Shown here: piece after piece, positions 15,916 through 24,682 of the stretch | Layout: each line of letters begins with the position of its first letter | How positions within the stretch are numbered: position 1 is the stretch's first letter | DNA from: Mucilaginibacter phenanthrenivorans | GTDB taxonomy: Bacteria; Bacteroidota; Bacteroidia; Sphingobacteriales; Sphingobacteriaceae | Assembly (NCBI RefSeq): GCF_024721155.1 | Contig: NZ_JAHVAP010000006.1 | Location: 310,001 to 374,000 of the forward strand | DNA length: 64,000 nucleotides | Direction of reading: 5' to 3' | Notes under the pieces: generated by a model | The model's database searches: none | What the model was told of the DNA's origin: nothing | Seen by the model: the letters and a program-made list of their open reading frames with translations, nothing else | Position numbers and translations under genes: made by a program

Positions 15916-18744
15916 TTATTTTATGATAATTATGCCGGGGGTGCTTTTAGCAGGTGCTCCCACCTTGGTTATCTTGTAAATAAGCTTCACATAAAAATAC
16001 CGTCCTATGGTATTGGTCTGGTCGTTTTGTACGATGCCGGTAGTAGTTATGTTGCGTTGAATCCCGGAGTTTTGGTTCAGGATATCAAAAGCGTTTAGCG
16101 AGAAGGTAAGGTTTTGTTTTTTAAGGAAGGTACGCTCCAGCCCGGCATTCCAGATATAGAACGAAGTATTAGCGCTCGCCGGGGTTCCCCTGAACAGGCG
16201 CTGGGTAACGTCGCTAAAGATCCGCCAATCTTTTATCGGTTTTACACTTGCAGTAAACGAGTTGTTATAGGTAAAATAATGCTGGTCGGCCATCGATTGG
16301 AAGGAATTCTTCGCGCTGCTATAGGTGGAATATGTGCGTAAGGTCAATTGCCAAACATCATTATCGTAATTACTTCCAAGGCTTAGGCCGGGCGAGAAAC
16401 GGCGTACAGCATTTTCATTATCGTTTATGAAATTTACAAACCTGTTAACACTGCCATTTAATCCTATGTTTAACTTCAGTCCCTTTATTTTTGTAGGCTT
16501 GCCAAAATTAAAGCCAAAATTGGAACTGTAATTACCATCCGTGTTGATCGGTTTTGATGTGGTTATACCATTAGCGTCAATAGTACTTGCTGTAGAAAAT
16601 CCGTTCCACGTGGGTGTGAAATTTCCGTAGAAATTAAAGTAGTAGTTGTTCTTCAGGTCGAAGTAGTTGTAATTAACATTGGTGTTTAACGACCGTGACA
16701 TCACCAGGTTAGGGTTTCCCTGTTTGATATAAAGCGGGTCAGTGTTATTAAATACCGGCTGCAGGTCAGTAGCTGATGGCAGGGTAACATCCGTGCCGAC
16801 ACTTAAATACAAATTTGGCCCGTTCTGTTTGCGGTACGAAAAGGTAGCGTTTGGCACCAGTGCAAAAGCATCCCTTTTCACGGTGCTGAATTTATTATTG
16901 CTTGTAAAATCGCCCTGCAAACCCAGATCAGCAACGGCAAAGTTCACGTTTACGGTAATATTATCTGTTGATTTATTTAATCCCGCCGTGGTTGTGTAGC
17001 GCCAGTTGCGGTTATTGAAATTGCCGCTAAGCAAGGGGTCGATAATTTCGTACTTTCCGGTTGCTCCATTATAATCCAGCGTATATTGATCGGCAATTTG
17101 CTTGCGATAATCAAAGCTTTGGCTAAGCGTAAGGTTTACTTTTTGCTTCGCACTTAATTGCCTCACGTATGATGCCGTTCCCGAAAAAAAGGTGGCGTTA
17201 TTATCCTGGCTTGCCTGCTGGTTAAGATCTGAATTTGGCTGCCCGCTTGCAAAATACCGCGAGGAAGATATATTGGTATAGTCGTAATCTGACTTCGAAT
17301 AATTGCCATTTGCAAAAAAGTTTACCGAGCCCTTTCCGTTATGTAGTTTGTGATTTACAGAGAACTGGCCGCCATAAGCGGGACTGGTTTTCCGGCCATT
17401 CAACATCTGGCTTATATTATTCACGCTATCCATGGACCCATTTAATGTATTTGAAAACAGCGATGAGTTATTTTTATTAAGTGTGGTGCTTATGCTTGGC
17501 TTAAATTTAAGATTGGTTAAACTATCCATCTTGTAATCAAAGCTAAAATTCAAGCGGTAGCTGTTAAGGGTGTTGTTTCCGCCTGTCAGTTGTTTGGTGA
17601 ACAGGTTATTTGGATTATCCTGCAGATCTGAAAGCTTTACCAGCTTGTTTGAAGAGATCACTGAAATAAGATTGACGTTAAATTTAAGCTGTTCCTTCTT
17701 CCCGTAAATATCAGAGTAGTTGATACCCCCGCTATGGTTGGTGATCAAGCCGTCATTAACACCTGAGAACGCTCCATTTACATTTGCCCGCCCGCTGCTG
17801 TTAATCGAAATAGAGGTACTTCCGTTTCCACTTGAGAACGCATCAAATACATTACCGCCGGTAAAATTATTCAGGTCGTCAAAGCTAAAACCCGATTCGT
17901 TGACATTATTGCTCAGGAACAGGAACGACAATTGTTTTTTATTATCAAAGTGATTGAGGTTAAATTGCCCAAGGTAACGATCCTGCGTGCCGCCGGCAGC
18001 CGTCGCATTGCCGAACCAGCCCTTCTTTTTATCGGCCTTTAACGTAACGTTTACTACCTTATCGCGCTGACCATCGTCAATGCCTGTGTTTTTTGTTTTA
18101 TCGGTTTTGTCATCAATTACCTGCACTTTATCAATTGCATCAGCGGGCAAATTTTTGGTTGCCGCTTTAGGGTCGTTCCCGAAAAACTCACGCCCATCAA
18201 CCATCACCTTCTTTACATCCTTTCCGCCCGTGGTTACTTTGCCGTCCTTGTCAACGTCCATCCCGGGGATCTTTTTAAGCAATTGCTCCAAATTATCGTT
18301 GGCTTGTGTTTTAAACGAGCCCGCGTTGAATTCCACCGTATCTTTTTTTATGGTGACAGGCGCCTTTTCGCCCTTAACAGCAACCTCGTTCAAATTACGA
18401 ATATCCTTAACCATTGTTAATGCCCCGAAATCAATAGCTGGCTTGGCTGTTGTAATAGTGAACGCACGTACATAGTTTTTTAAGCCGAGTCGCGAAGCGA
18501 TAAGGCGGTAACTCCCATTCTTAAGATCGCTTATTTCAAATGCTCCATTCTTATCAGATACCGCGCTCTTTTCCAGCAAGGAGTCTGCGGCGTTTACTAC
18601 GGATATTGTTGCGTAATCAATGGCTTTGCCTGCTTCATCAACAAGTTTTCCCTTTACCTGCCGTTTTATTTGTTGGGCAGATGTCGTGAATGATAATAGA
18701 ATGATTGCAAGAACGGTAACTGTGGCGTAAAGGTTTTTTGTCAT
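15916..18744 (-). CDS. TonB-dependent-receptor-like outer-membrane beta-barrel family protein
   Basis: A 942-residue protein. A signal peptide (MTKNLYATVTVLAIILLSFTT, then SAQQ) precedes a carboxypeptidase-regulatory domain (about 28-110, VKGKLVDEAGKAIDYATISV). A plug-like region follows (about 115-220: LEQLLKKIPGMDVDKDGKV, KVMVDGREFFGNDPKAAT, NLPADAIDKVQVID), then a long beta-rich barrel. The C-terminus does not end in the usual aromatic residue (GIIIIK). This OMP_b-brl_3 type is abundant in Bacteroidota and the ligand is unknown. It is a single gene with its own promoter region; a double dyad containing AATCGTA-N4-TACGATA lies 45 to 78 bases upstream. Confidence 0.87.
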   Translation of the reverse strand: MTKNLYATVTVLAIILLSFTTSAQQIKRQVKGKLVDEAGKAIDYATISVVNAADSLLEKSAVSDKNGAFEISDLKNGSYRLIASRLGLKNYVRAFTITTAKPAIDFGALTMVKDIRNLNEVAVKGEKAPVTIKKDTVEFNAGSFKTQANDNLEQLLKKIPGMDVDKDGKVTTGGKDVKKVMVDGREFFGNDPKAATKNLPADAIDKVQVIDDKTDKTKNTGIDDGQRDKVVNVTLKADKKKGWFGNATAAGGTQDRYLGQFNLNHFDNKKQLSFLFLSNNVNESGFSFDDLNNFTGGNVFDAFSSGNGSTSISINSSGRANVNGAFSGVNDGLITNHSGGINYSDIYGKKEQLKFNVNLISVISSNKLVKLSDLQDNPNNLFTKQLTGGNNTLNSYRLNFSFDYKMDSLTNLKFKPSISTTLNKNNSSLFSNTLNGSMDSVNNISQMLNGRKTSPAYGGQFSVNHKLHNGKGSVNFFANGNYSKSDYDYTNISSSRYFASGQPNSDLNQQASQDNNATFFSGTASYVRQLSAKQKVNLTLSQSFDYRKQIADQYTLDYNGATGKYEIIDPLLSGNFNNRNWRYTTTAGLNKSTDNITVNVNFAVADLGLQGDFTSNNKFSTVKRDAFALVPNATFSYRKQNGPNLYLSVGTDVTLPSATDLQPVFNNTDPLYIKQGNPNLVMSRSLNTNVNYNYFDLKNNYYFNFYGNFTPTWNGFSTASTIDANGITTSKPINTDGNYSSNFGFNFGKPTKIKGLKLNIGLNGSVNRFVNFINDNENAVRRFSPGLSLGSNYDNDVWQLTLRTYSTYSSAKNSFQSMADQHYFTYNNSFTASVKPIKDWRIFSDVTQRLFRGTPASANTSFYIWNAGLERTFLKKQNLTFSLNAFDILNQNSGIQRNITTTGIVQNDQTNTIGRYFYVKLIYKITKVGAPAKSTPGIIIIK

Positions 18745-18788
18745 AAATGTTAAAACTAAATTCAGCAGCGAAATAACAGCAACTAAAT

Positions 18789-18822
18789 TACGAAATTATC
18801 GTATATCTACGATTATTTCGTA
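18789..18822. promoter_or_regulatory. 34-base double-dyad operator candidate before the barrel-protein gene
   Basis: Two TACGA-N5-TCGTA half-palindromes (18789-18803 and 18808-18822) are separated by TATC, together forming 15-base arms with one mismatch. The centre, 18797-18814, is TATCGTA-N4-TACGATT, matching the dyad at the kinase promoter (9462-9479) in 13 of 14 arm positions. The arrangement suits two cooperative dimers. Confidence 0.55.
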
Positions 18823-18945
18823 GTAAAAAATGCTTGTTTTAACATTTTTTAACAAAATGAACTAAGAAATGACCGGGAATTTAACGCCGAAAGGGGCACA
18901 GCCGCCGTGCGGCGACCAGGAAGGCAGTGCATTGCTGCAATACGT

Positions 18946-19092
18946 TTACGAAATAAGCTCGGGGGATTGTACGGGTGGATGAGATTTTATTTGCCCAAAT
19001 GTAGGACAGCCGCAGCCTTTATGAAAAATACCGCATGATGAAAGGGCAAGCGTTGCCAAAAGCCCTATTAGTATTAGTTTACTTCTTTTCAT
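18946..19092 (-). CDS. Small lipoprotein (48 residues) downstream of VanZ
   Basis: A 48-codon ORF from ATG 19092 to TAA 18946. It has a basic N-terminus and a lipobox (MKRSKLILIGLLATLALSSC, Cys20), then a short mature part with GCGCPTFGQIKSH. It overlaps the last 14 bases of the vanZ-family gene in another frame, so translation is probably coupled. The signal peptide plus LSSC lipobox and the operon position (gcvH, vanZ, this gene) make it credible. I recognise no family. It would be a periplasm-facing lipoprotein of about 29 mature residues with three Cys (20, 27 and 29). Confidence 0.7.
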   Translation of the reverse strand: MKRSKLILIGLLATLALSSCGIFHKGCGCPTFGQIKSHPPVQSPELIS

Positions 19093-19474
19093 AACTTAAA
19101 GCGTTTACCGTTATAAATATACTAAAAGCCGCCATTAATGTTCCTATAACATCAGCAAACAGATCGTTCCATTCGGCACTGCGCCAGGTAAAGAAATATT
19201 TTTGCAAAATTTCTATGAGCCCGCCGTAAACAATGGCAATAATGGTTATCAGCAATAACGTTTTATACGACACCGTGTAGGCCGATTGTTGCCTTATATA
19301 ACCGGCGGCAATAAAGACTATCATTACAAAAAAGAAACCGCAATGTACCAGCTTGTCAAAACCAGGAAAAAATAAAGGCGATTCAGAAATCTCTCCCAGT
19401 TTCGCAGTGCACATTATTAAAATAAATAAGGCCCACAAAAGAGCGGGCCAGTAATATTTAATAAATGTACTCAT
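19079..19474 (-). CDS. VanZ family membrane protein
   Basis: A 131-residue protein with four predicted membrane helices: YYWPALLWALFILIMC, KLVHCGFFFVMIVFIAAGYI, LLLITIIAIVYGGLIEILQ and FADVIGTLMAAFSIFITV. VanZ landmarks are DKLVHCGFF, YGGLIEILQKYF and WNDLFADVIGTL. The family occurs beside varied cell-envelope genes; its molecular role is unclear. Its start codon touches the stop of gcvH at 19474, so the genes are coupled, and its 3' end overlaps the small lipoprotein gene. Confidence 0.88.
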   Translation of the reverse strand: MSTFIKYYWPALLWALFILIMCTAKLGEISESPLFFPGFDKLVHCGFFFVMIVFIAAGYIRQQSAYTVSYKTLLLITIIAIVYGGLIEILQKYFFTWRSAEWNDLFADVIGTLMAAFSIFITVNALSYEKK

Positions 19475-19854
19475 TAAGCCCCAACAAGCGATTGATAACT
19501 ATCTGCGGATAATAAAGAATCAACAGCAGAGGCATCTGATAGTGTAACTTTAACCATCCATCCTTCGCCATAAGGGTCGGAGTTTACCAATTCAGGCTGT
19601 TTGTCCAGCGCTGGATTAAGCTCAGTTATAGTCCCGGTAACCGGCATAAACAGATCTGAAACAGTTTTAACTGCCTCAACGGTACCAAAAACTTCGTCTT
19701 TGGCAACTTCCTTTCCTAACGAAGAGATATCTATGTAAACAATATCTCCTAATTCGCGCTGTGCAAACTCAGTGATGCCAATATAAGCGATATCGCCTTC
19801 AACTTTAATCCACTCGTGGTCTTTGGTGTATTTTAATCCTGCAGGAAACTCCAT
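19474..19854 (-). CDS. gcvH: Glycine cleavage system H protein
   Basis: A 126-residue lipoyl-carrier protein. The lipoylation site is K63 in FGTVEAVKTVSDLFMPVTG. KYTKDHEWIKVEGDIAYIGITEFAQRELGDIVY (residues 9-41) and the closing NSDPYGEGWMVKV are family-typical. It shuttles the aminomethyl group between GcvP, GcvT and the L protein in glycine breakdown; those partners are not in the window. It heads the gcvH-vanZ-lipoprotein operon, with a consensus promoter just upstream. Confidence 0.96.
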   Translation of the reverse strand: MEFPAGLKYTKDHEWIKVEGDIAYIGITEFAQRELGDIVYIDISSLGKEVAKDEVFGTVEAVKTVSDLFMPVTGTITELNPALDKQPELVNSDPYGEGWMVKVTLSDASAVDSLLSADSYQSLVGA

Positions 19855-19873
19855 AGTTTTTTAATTTATGGCC

Positions 19874-19903
19874 CAAAAATAATAAAACTTTGAGCTAACG
19901 CAA
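19874..19903 (-). promoter_or_regulatory. Predicted gcvH promoter
   Basis: On the minus strand ATTG (TTG at 19903-19901), 19 bases, TATTTTTG (19881-19874), a perfect -7 match 19 bases before the ATG at 19854. Confidence 0.6.
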
Positions 19904-20006
19904 TAAATAACAGCTTATAAAAATTCCATTGAATGATGGTAACATCCGGCATCCGAAACTAAACCGTATATAGTTTGTTAATCAGGCACCTCCGAATAAT
20001 ATAATT

Positions 20007-20591
20007 ATGAATAAAGCAACGCTTTTGACAATCGTAATACCGGTTATGCTGGCAACGCAGGCTTGTAATAGAAGTTCCAGCCATGATGACGATATGGTTG
20101 ATATTGACAGCAGTGCCAGTGCATTAAATGATACCGCACCGAAACTTAATATTGCTGTTGAAAAAGGCGACGCTCAATTTATAGTTGATGCCGCCGGCAG
20201 TGGTATGGAAGAAGTAGCGCTGGGGAAACTCGCACAACAAAAAGCCACTGATCTCCGGATTAAAAATTTCGGTAAAATGATGGCTGCAAATCATTCCAAA
20301 TTAACCGATGGAATAAAAGTTCTTGCAGCAACAAAGAAAATCGCAATCCCAATTGCCCCGAATACCGATGAACAAAGAACAATCATCGAACTTTCAAGGA
20401 AAACAGGGGGCGAATTTGACAAAGCGTATATTAAAAACATGATCGCCAATCATGAAAAGGATATCAGCACATTTGATGCGGCATCAAAAAATTGCCAGGA
20501 CCCGGAAATAAAAGCATTCGCTAAAAAAATGCTGCCTATTTTACAGACGCACCTTGATGCTATAAATACTATAAAAGAAAGTATGGATTAA
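20007..20591 (+). CDS. DUF4142 family lipoprotein
   Basis: A 194-residue protein with a lipobox (VIPVMLATQAC, Cys20) followed by an acidic, Ser-rich linker. A helical DUF4142 domain covers about residues 50-190: FIVDAAGSGMEEVALGKLAQQ, RIKNFGKMMAANHSKLTDG and AYIKNMIANHEKDISTFDAA. The four-helix fold resembles ferritin-like/DUF305 proteins. Its role is unknown; such proteins are common in stress-linked loci of Bacteroidota. It is transcribed away from gcvH and converges on lepB, with 3 bases between stops. Confidence 0.88.
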   Translation: MNKATLLTIVIPVMLATQACNRSSSHDDDMVDIDSSASALNDTAPKLNIAVEKGDAQFIVDAAGSGMEEVALGKLAQQKATDLRIKNFGKMMAANHSKLTDGIKVLAATKKIAIPIAPNTDEQRTIIELSRKTGGEFDKAYIKNMIANHEKDISTFDAASKNCQDPEIKAFAKKMLPILQTHLDAINTIKESMD

Positions 20592-20594
20592 GTT

Positions 20595-21704
20595 TTAATT
20601 GATTGGTTTTAAGATCCGGTTCCACCTGATCTTGTCAAGGAACGTTCCGGTTGAATCAATACTCATCCAGGTGATCATCGCCTTACCCACTACATGGTCT
20701 TCAGGCACATATCCCCAAAAACGTGAATCGAGTGAATTATGGCGATTGTCGCCCATCATCCAGTAGTAGTTCATTTTAAAGGTATAGTTTTCAGCCTTTT
20801 TCCCGTTTATTAAAACATCCTTACCGTTTATAGCTACCTTATTGTTCTCATACAATTCAATCGCTCTGCGGTACAGCGCCATGGTCGAATCATTTAGAGG
20901 GACGGTCATGCCGCGTTTTGGCATCACCAGGGGACCAAAGTTATCCTGGTTCCATTTGAATTTCTCATTATGCGGAAATACAGAAGCATCATAATTTCCT
21001 GCCGGTTCAATAACAGGTGTTACGCTTTTTATATTTGAATAACTTTTAAAGGTTGCCAAATTCGCTTTAGGAATAATCATCTCATAAGTGTTAGCATCCT
21101 TCTGGCCCCGTAGGTCAATGCTCAAATCATGATAAATCTGCGGGTTAATTTCAGTACCGTTGGTCACCACATCGTACGATGTTTGCGCCTTTTCGGCATT
21201 GGGCGCGGCCTTACCGTTAATAAATACTTGCCCGTTTACAATGGTAAGCTTGTCGCCCGGTATTGCCTGGCAGCGTTTAATAAGATTTGTGCGGGCATCA
21301 ACCGGCCTGTTGTACGATGGATCCGCCTCTTCCGGTTTGTTAAAAACCACAATATCGCCCTTCTTAATTTCGGTTAGGCCGGGCAGGCGAAAGTAAGGTA
21401 GCTTAATGCCGTCCCAGTAAGTTTTAATGTTATATTTTGTAATGGTCGATTCCAAAAAAGGTATCGAAACCGGGGTAAAAGGCATCCTGGGGCCATAACT
21501 TATCTTACTAACGAACAAATAATCGCCGGTAAGTAACGTACCCTCCATTGATCCCGACGGGATCGCATATGCAGAAAATAATAGACCACGGATAATAGTC
21601 GATGCTACCAGTGCAAATAAAATAGCATCGGCCCATTCACGAGTCTTTGATTTTTTCGGTTTGTTACTGTCGGTTTTCTTTTTGAAGGGAAGTTTCCAGT
21701 TCAT
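20595..21704 (-). CDS. lepB: Signal peptidase I (paralogue 1)
   Basis: A 369-residue type I signal peptidase. An N-terminal basic cytosolic part and one membrane helix (about 27-46) precede the catalytic Ser52 in AIPSGSMEGTL and Lys143 in LIKRCQAIPGDKL. The C-terminal YYWMMGDNRHNSLDSRFWG and VPEDHVVGKA boxes are present. About 150 residues between the Lys region and the C-terminal box form the large insertion usual in Bacteroidota LepB. It cleaves signal peptides at the outer face of the inner membrane. A second copy is at 46.9 kb. It is divergent from the cobalamin-binding protein gene, with 109 bases between. Confidence 0.94.
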   Translation of the reverse strand: MNWKLPFKKKTDSNKPKKSKTREWADAILFALVASTIIRGLLFSAYAIPSGSMEGTLLTGDYLFVSKISYGPRMPFTPVSIPFLESTITKYNIKTYWDGIKLPYFRLPGLTEIKKGDIVVFNKPEEADPSYNRPVDARTNLIKRCQAIPGDKLTIVNGQVFINGKAAPNAEKAQTSYDVVTNGTEINPQIYHDLSIDLRGQKDANTYEMIIPKANLATFKSYSNIKSVTPVIEPAGNYDASVFPHNEKFKWNQDNFGPLVMPKRGMTVPLNDSTMALYRRAIELYENNKVAINGKDVLINGKKAENYTFKMNYYWMMGDNRHNSLDSRFWGYVPEDHVVGKAMITWMSIDSTGTFLDKIRWNRILKPIN

Positions 21705-21813
21705 ATCCAGGGTTTTGTAGGAGATTTGACTTTGAGATTGAAGTTTTGTTACAGGGTATGCTATTTTATTCCCCTACCCTTTATTTACAATCCATAACTT
21801 AGCGCCTTTAAAT

Positions 21814-22740
21814 ATGAGTACGTTAAAGATAGTTTCCCTGCTTCCCTCGGCAACCGAGATAGTCTGCCTTTTGGGGCTTGAACAAAACCTGGTGGGGCGG
21901 TCGCATGAGTGTGATTTCCCTGAATCGGTAACGCAATTGCCGATATGTTCGGAAGCAAATTTTCCTGACAATTTAAGCAGCGCGGCTATTGACGTAAAGG
22001 TGAAGGAGATTTTGGCCGATGCCCTATCCGTTTATACCGTGAAGCGTGAGGTAATTAAAGAACTTGAACCCGATGTAGTAATTACCCAGGCGCAGTGCGA
22101 GGTGTGCGCTGTGTCTCTACAGGAGGTTGAAGAAGCACTTGAAAATTACCTGGACAAAGAAGCAAAGATCGTGTCCCTGCAACCCAATAGCCTGGATGAT
22201 ATTTTCAATGATATTAAAACAGTTGCCACAGCTCTAAATGTAACCCACCAAGGTGATGAAGTGATTGAAGTGTTACAGGAGCGTGTCGACATCATCCGCC
22301 ATAAATTAAAATTCAGCGACAGCAAGCCAACGGTTGCCTGCATAGAATGGCTGGAGCCGATGATGCTGTCGGGCAATTGGGTACCTGAGCTGGTAAGTTT
22401 AGCCGGCGGGACAAATATATTGACCGAGGCCGGCAAACATTCACCTTATGTACATTGGGACAACATCCGGTTGCACGATCCGGAACTGATACTTGTAATG
22501 CCTTGCGGCTTTTCCATAGAACGTACATTAAAGGAAGTTGATATTTTATTACAATTACCAGGTTTCAATGAACTAAAGGCCGTAAAAAACAACCGCGTTT
22601 ATATTGTTGATGGCAACCAATATTTTAACCGCCCCGGCCCGAGGATAGTTGATTCCATCGAGATCCTTGCCGAGATCATTCATCCAAAGCAATTCATTTT
22701 TGGCTATGAGGGTGATGGATGGATCAGGTTTGGGGTGTAA
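21814..22740 (+). CDS. BtuF-like cobalamin/corrinoid substrate-binding protein
   Basis: A 308-residue periplasmic-binding-protein domain of the class III (BtuF/FecB-type) fold: KIVSLLPSATEIVCLLG, LVGRSHECDFPESV, EPDVVITQAQCEVCAVS, CIEWLEPMMLSGNWVPELV, AGG and VYIVDGNQYFNRPGPRIVDS. GRSHECDFP is typical of a widespread cobalamin-binding group. No signal peptide is visible, so it may be cytosolic or exported unusually. No BtuCD genes are near and no cobalamin riboswitch is seen in the short 5' region. Binding is inferred from the family only. A weak hairpin (22743-22773) follows. Confidence 0.8.
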   Translation: MSTLKIVSLLPSATEIVCLLGLEQNLVGRSHECDFPESVTQLPICSEANFPDNLSSAAIDVKVKEILADALSVYTVKREVIKELEPDVVITQAQCEVCAVSLQEVEEALENYLDKEAKIVSLQPNSLDDIFNDIKTVATALNVTHQGDEVIEVLQERVDIIRHKLKFSDSKPTVACIEWLEPMMLSGNWVPELVSLAGGTNILTEAGKHSPYVHWDNIRLHDPELILVMPCGFSIERTLKEVDILLQLPGFNELKAVKNNRVYIVDGNQYFNRPGPRIVDSIEILAEIIHPKQFIFGYEGDGWIRFGV

Positions 22741-23081
22741 AATAACCGTTTTGTTTATCTCCTGGTTCGGTTATATTTTACCGATATTTGATCGGTATTA
22801 ACTACGCTTGCTGCAAAACAAATAATGATATCTATTTGCCGGCAAATTACGTAAGAAATACTTATTGAAGACTTAAAACTAATTGATAGTTGATTTAATC
22901 TGATTTTTTTACTTCCAGTAAGAAAACAGCTGATTTGATTAACTGATAGCATTGTTGATTTAACCTGAAGCAAAGATTTCCTGGTTATATTTTACTTTTT
23001 CGCACCGGAGGCTACTCTGGTCTATCAGTCTATTTTATTGATTTTGGAGGGTGATCGTGAATTGGGAAAAAAATCCGATAA
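22741..23081. other. 341-base spacer upstream of the signalling island
   Basis: No convincing gene is present. It holds a TAACCG/CGGTTA hairpin (22743-22773), a perfect ACCGAT-N5-ATCGGT dyad (22780-22796), and a direct repeat, TCCTGGTT(CGG)TTATATTTTAC, at 22760-22781 and 22979-22995. TTGATTTAAyCTGA occurs twice, near 22887 and 22953. The density of repeats upstream of an operon suggests regulatory use. Confidence 0.4.
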
Positions 23082-23888
23082 ATGGAAGACTATGTAAAAA
23101 AAGGCCGACCCGAATTAAGGCTTCGGGCCTACAGGGCAATTGACGAGCCGGAAACCTGTGAGTTATTTATTAAAGGGCATACAGCTGTTTTGACCAGTAT
23201 AGGGGTTACAAAGGTTACCTCCTCTAAAAATGGATGGGCCAAAAACCCCGCTGTTTTTGTAATAGTTGTAGAATCAATAGATGGAAAAACTTTATATGGA
23301 GGCGCGAGGGTACACGTTGCCGGCGGGTCAGAACCATTACCTATTGAGCAAGCTACAGGGACAATGGATCCGGGGATATTTGAACTTGTTTGGGAATTTT
23401 CAAAACAAGGTACAGGCGAGATCTGCGGTTTATGGAATTCGCAGGAACTTGCCGGATATGGAATAGGAACACCTTTGCTGATCCGTACGCTAATTGCAAT
23501 TTCATCACAAATTGGTTTGCAATCGCTCTTCGCATTATGTGCGCCTTATACGGTAAAGCCTGTTGTAAATTGCGGGATGGTGCTAATAGATAGTGTAGGC
23601 AATAATGGAACCTTTTATTACCCCAAACTTGACCTTATTGCAACTGCAATGATCTTAAAAGATGTTTCGGATTTGAGCCTGGCTGCTGAAGAGGATAAGC
23701 TTGCCATATTGCAAATGAGAGCTAACCCCGATAGCTTAAAGATCCATGAATTAAAGGAAAAAGAGATAACTATAGATTTTGAACTTAGTATCCCACACCT
23801 GGATAAATGGGATCTATCCCAGACTATTGCAGCAGCAGAAAGCAATTTTTTTAAATCGGAAATTCACGAAGAAAGCAATAGCTTTTAA
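23082..23888 (+). CDS. Putative acyltransferase-like protein, first gene of the signalling operon
   Basis: A 268-residue soluble protein. Residues 10-170 have a GNAT/N-acyltransferase-like order: RAYRAIDEPETCELFIKGH, a beta-strand pair (AVFVIVVES, LYGGARVHVAGG), then GEICGLWNSQELAGYGIGT (112-130), resembling the acetyl-CoA loop of GNAT enzymes (strand-x-R/GxGxG/A-helix), and ALCAPYTVKPVVNCG. The C-terminal 90 residues are helical and acidic with no known domain. I do not recognise a precise family; the acyltransferase call rests on pattern only. It lies 20 bases before the methyltransferase and shares an operon with a 7TMR-DISM kinase, so a role in making or modifying a signal is conceivable. 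Confidence 0.5.
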   Translation: MEDYVKKGRPELRLRAYRAIDEPETCELFIKGHTAVLTSIGVTKVTSSKNGWAKNPAVFVIVVESIDGKTLYGGARVHVAGGSEPLPIEQATGTMDPGIFELVWEFSKQGTGEICGLWNSQELAGYGIGTPLLIRTLIAISSQIGLQSLFALCAPYTVKPVVNCGMVLIDSVGNNGTFYYPKLDLIATAMILKDVSDLSLAAEEDKLAILQMRANPDSLKIHELKEKEITIDFELSIPHLDKWDLSQTIAAAESNFFKSEIHEESNSF

Positions 23889-23908
23889 TAAATTTACTTG
23901 ATCAAACC

Positions 23909-24673
23909 ATGGAAAACAAACACTACGATATCAATTATCTGCAAAACTCAAGACGTTTGCTGATAAACTTAAAAGAGCATTCTTATAAGTTTTTTAGAAG
24001 CATAAATAATGGAACTATTATTGACCTGGGATGCGGAGCCGGGAATGACGTTATTGAACTGGCGAAAATAACCGGAAAAGATCTTAAAATAATTGGGGTT
24101 GATCATGACCCCGTTATGCTGCAAAAAGCAAAAGAAGATTCGAAGGAGATCAACAATGTTGATTTCATACTATCGGAAGCCTGCCCATTGCCATTTGAAG
24201 ATGGAACAATATCAGGACTTAGAACCGAGCGCCTGATCCAGCATCTCAAGAATCCCGAAAAAGTTATCGCCGAGATTAACAGGATCCTGAAGAAGGACCA
24301 ACCTTTGGTAATTATTGAAACGGATTGGAACAGCTTATCCTTCTATACTGAATTTGTTGAGACGCAAAAAAACGTGAACACCTACTTAACAAATGTTAAA
24401 GTAAACAATGGCTTTGCTGCAGAAAAGCTTATTAACTATTTGCAGTTGAGCAATTTCAGGGACATTAAGTTCGAAATTCATCCTTTTGTTGTTAATACTT
24501 TAAAAGAGGCAAATGAATATTTCTGGATTGAAAAGATGATACAGGAGGCTGTTGAAAAAGGCTATATTAAGGAGCAGGAATATCATGCTTTTTATAAAGC
24601 ATTGCAAAAGGCCGATGATGAAAACCATTTCGCCTGCTCCATCAATCTCGTATTGGCGTCATGCATTAAATAG
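23909..24673 (+). CDS. Class I SAM-dependent methyltransferase
   Basis: A 254-residue protein with a Rossmann-type methyltransferase domain. Motif I is IIDLGCGAGNDVIEL (D39-G45), the acidic loop is IIGVDHDPVMLQKA, the post-II region is NVDFILSEACPLPFEDGTI, and motif III is LKKDQPLVIIETDWN. The UbiE/ubiquinone-type layout ends in a helical C-terminus (about 170-254) that would bind the substrate. The substrate is unknown. The gene is second in a three-gene run, 20 bases after the acyltransferase-like gene and 9 bases before the sensor kinase, so it probably belongs to the same signalling or modification pathway. Confidence 0.85.
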   Translation: MENKHYDINYLQNSRRLLINLKEHSYKFFRSINNGTIIDLGCGAGNDVIELAKITGKDLKIIGVDHDPVMLQKAKEDSKEINNVDFILSEACPLPFEDGTISGLRTERLIQHLKNPEKVIAEINRILKKDQPLVIIETDWNSLSFYTEFVETQKNVNTYLTNVKVNNGFAAEKLINYLQLSNFRDIKFEIHPFVVNTLKEANEYFWIEKMIQEAVEKGYIKEQEYHAFYKALQKADDENHFACSINLVLASCIK

Positions 24674-24682
24674 ATAAACAAT

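Noticed and set aside
16603..16613. GTTCCACGTGG resembling the centre of a parS site
   Set aside because: Only 11 of 16 positions match, it is inside the barrel-protein coding sequence, and it is a single copy 26 kb from parAB.
18839..18854. TTAACA-N4-TTAACA upstream of the barrel gene as a phosphate box
   Set aside because: Spacing is 10 rather than 11 bases, it is in an A/T run, and the orientation is opposite to the gene.
21705..21813. Possible cobalamin riboswitch before the BtuF-like gene
   Set aside because: The spacer is only 109 bases, shared with lepB, and lacks the conserved B12-box words.
22755..22973. 72-codon minus-strand ORF upstream of the signalling island
   Set aside because: Low-complexity, Ile/Ser-rich translation from a repeat-bearing spacer; no start context or similarity.
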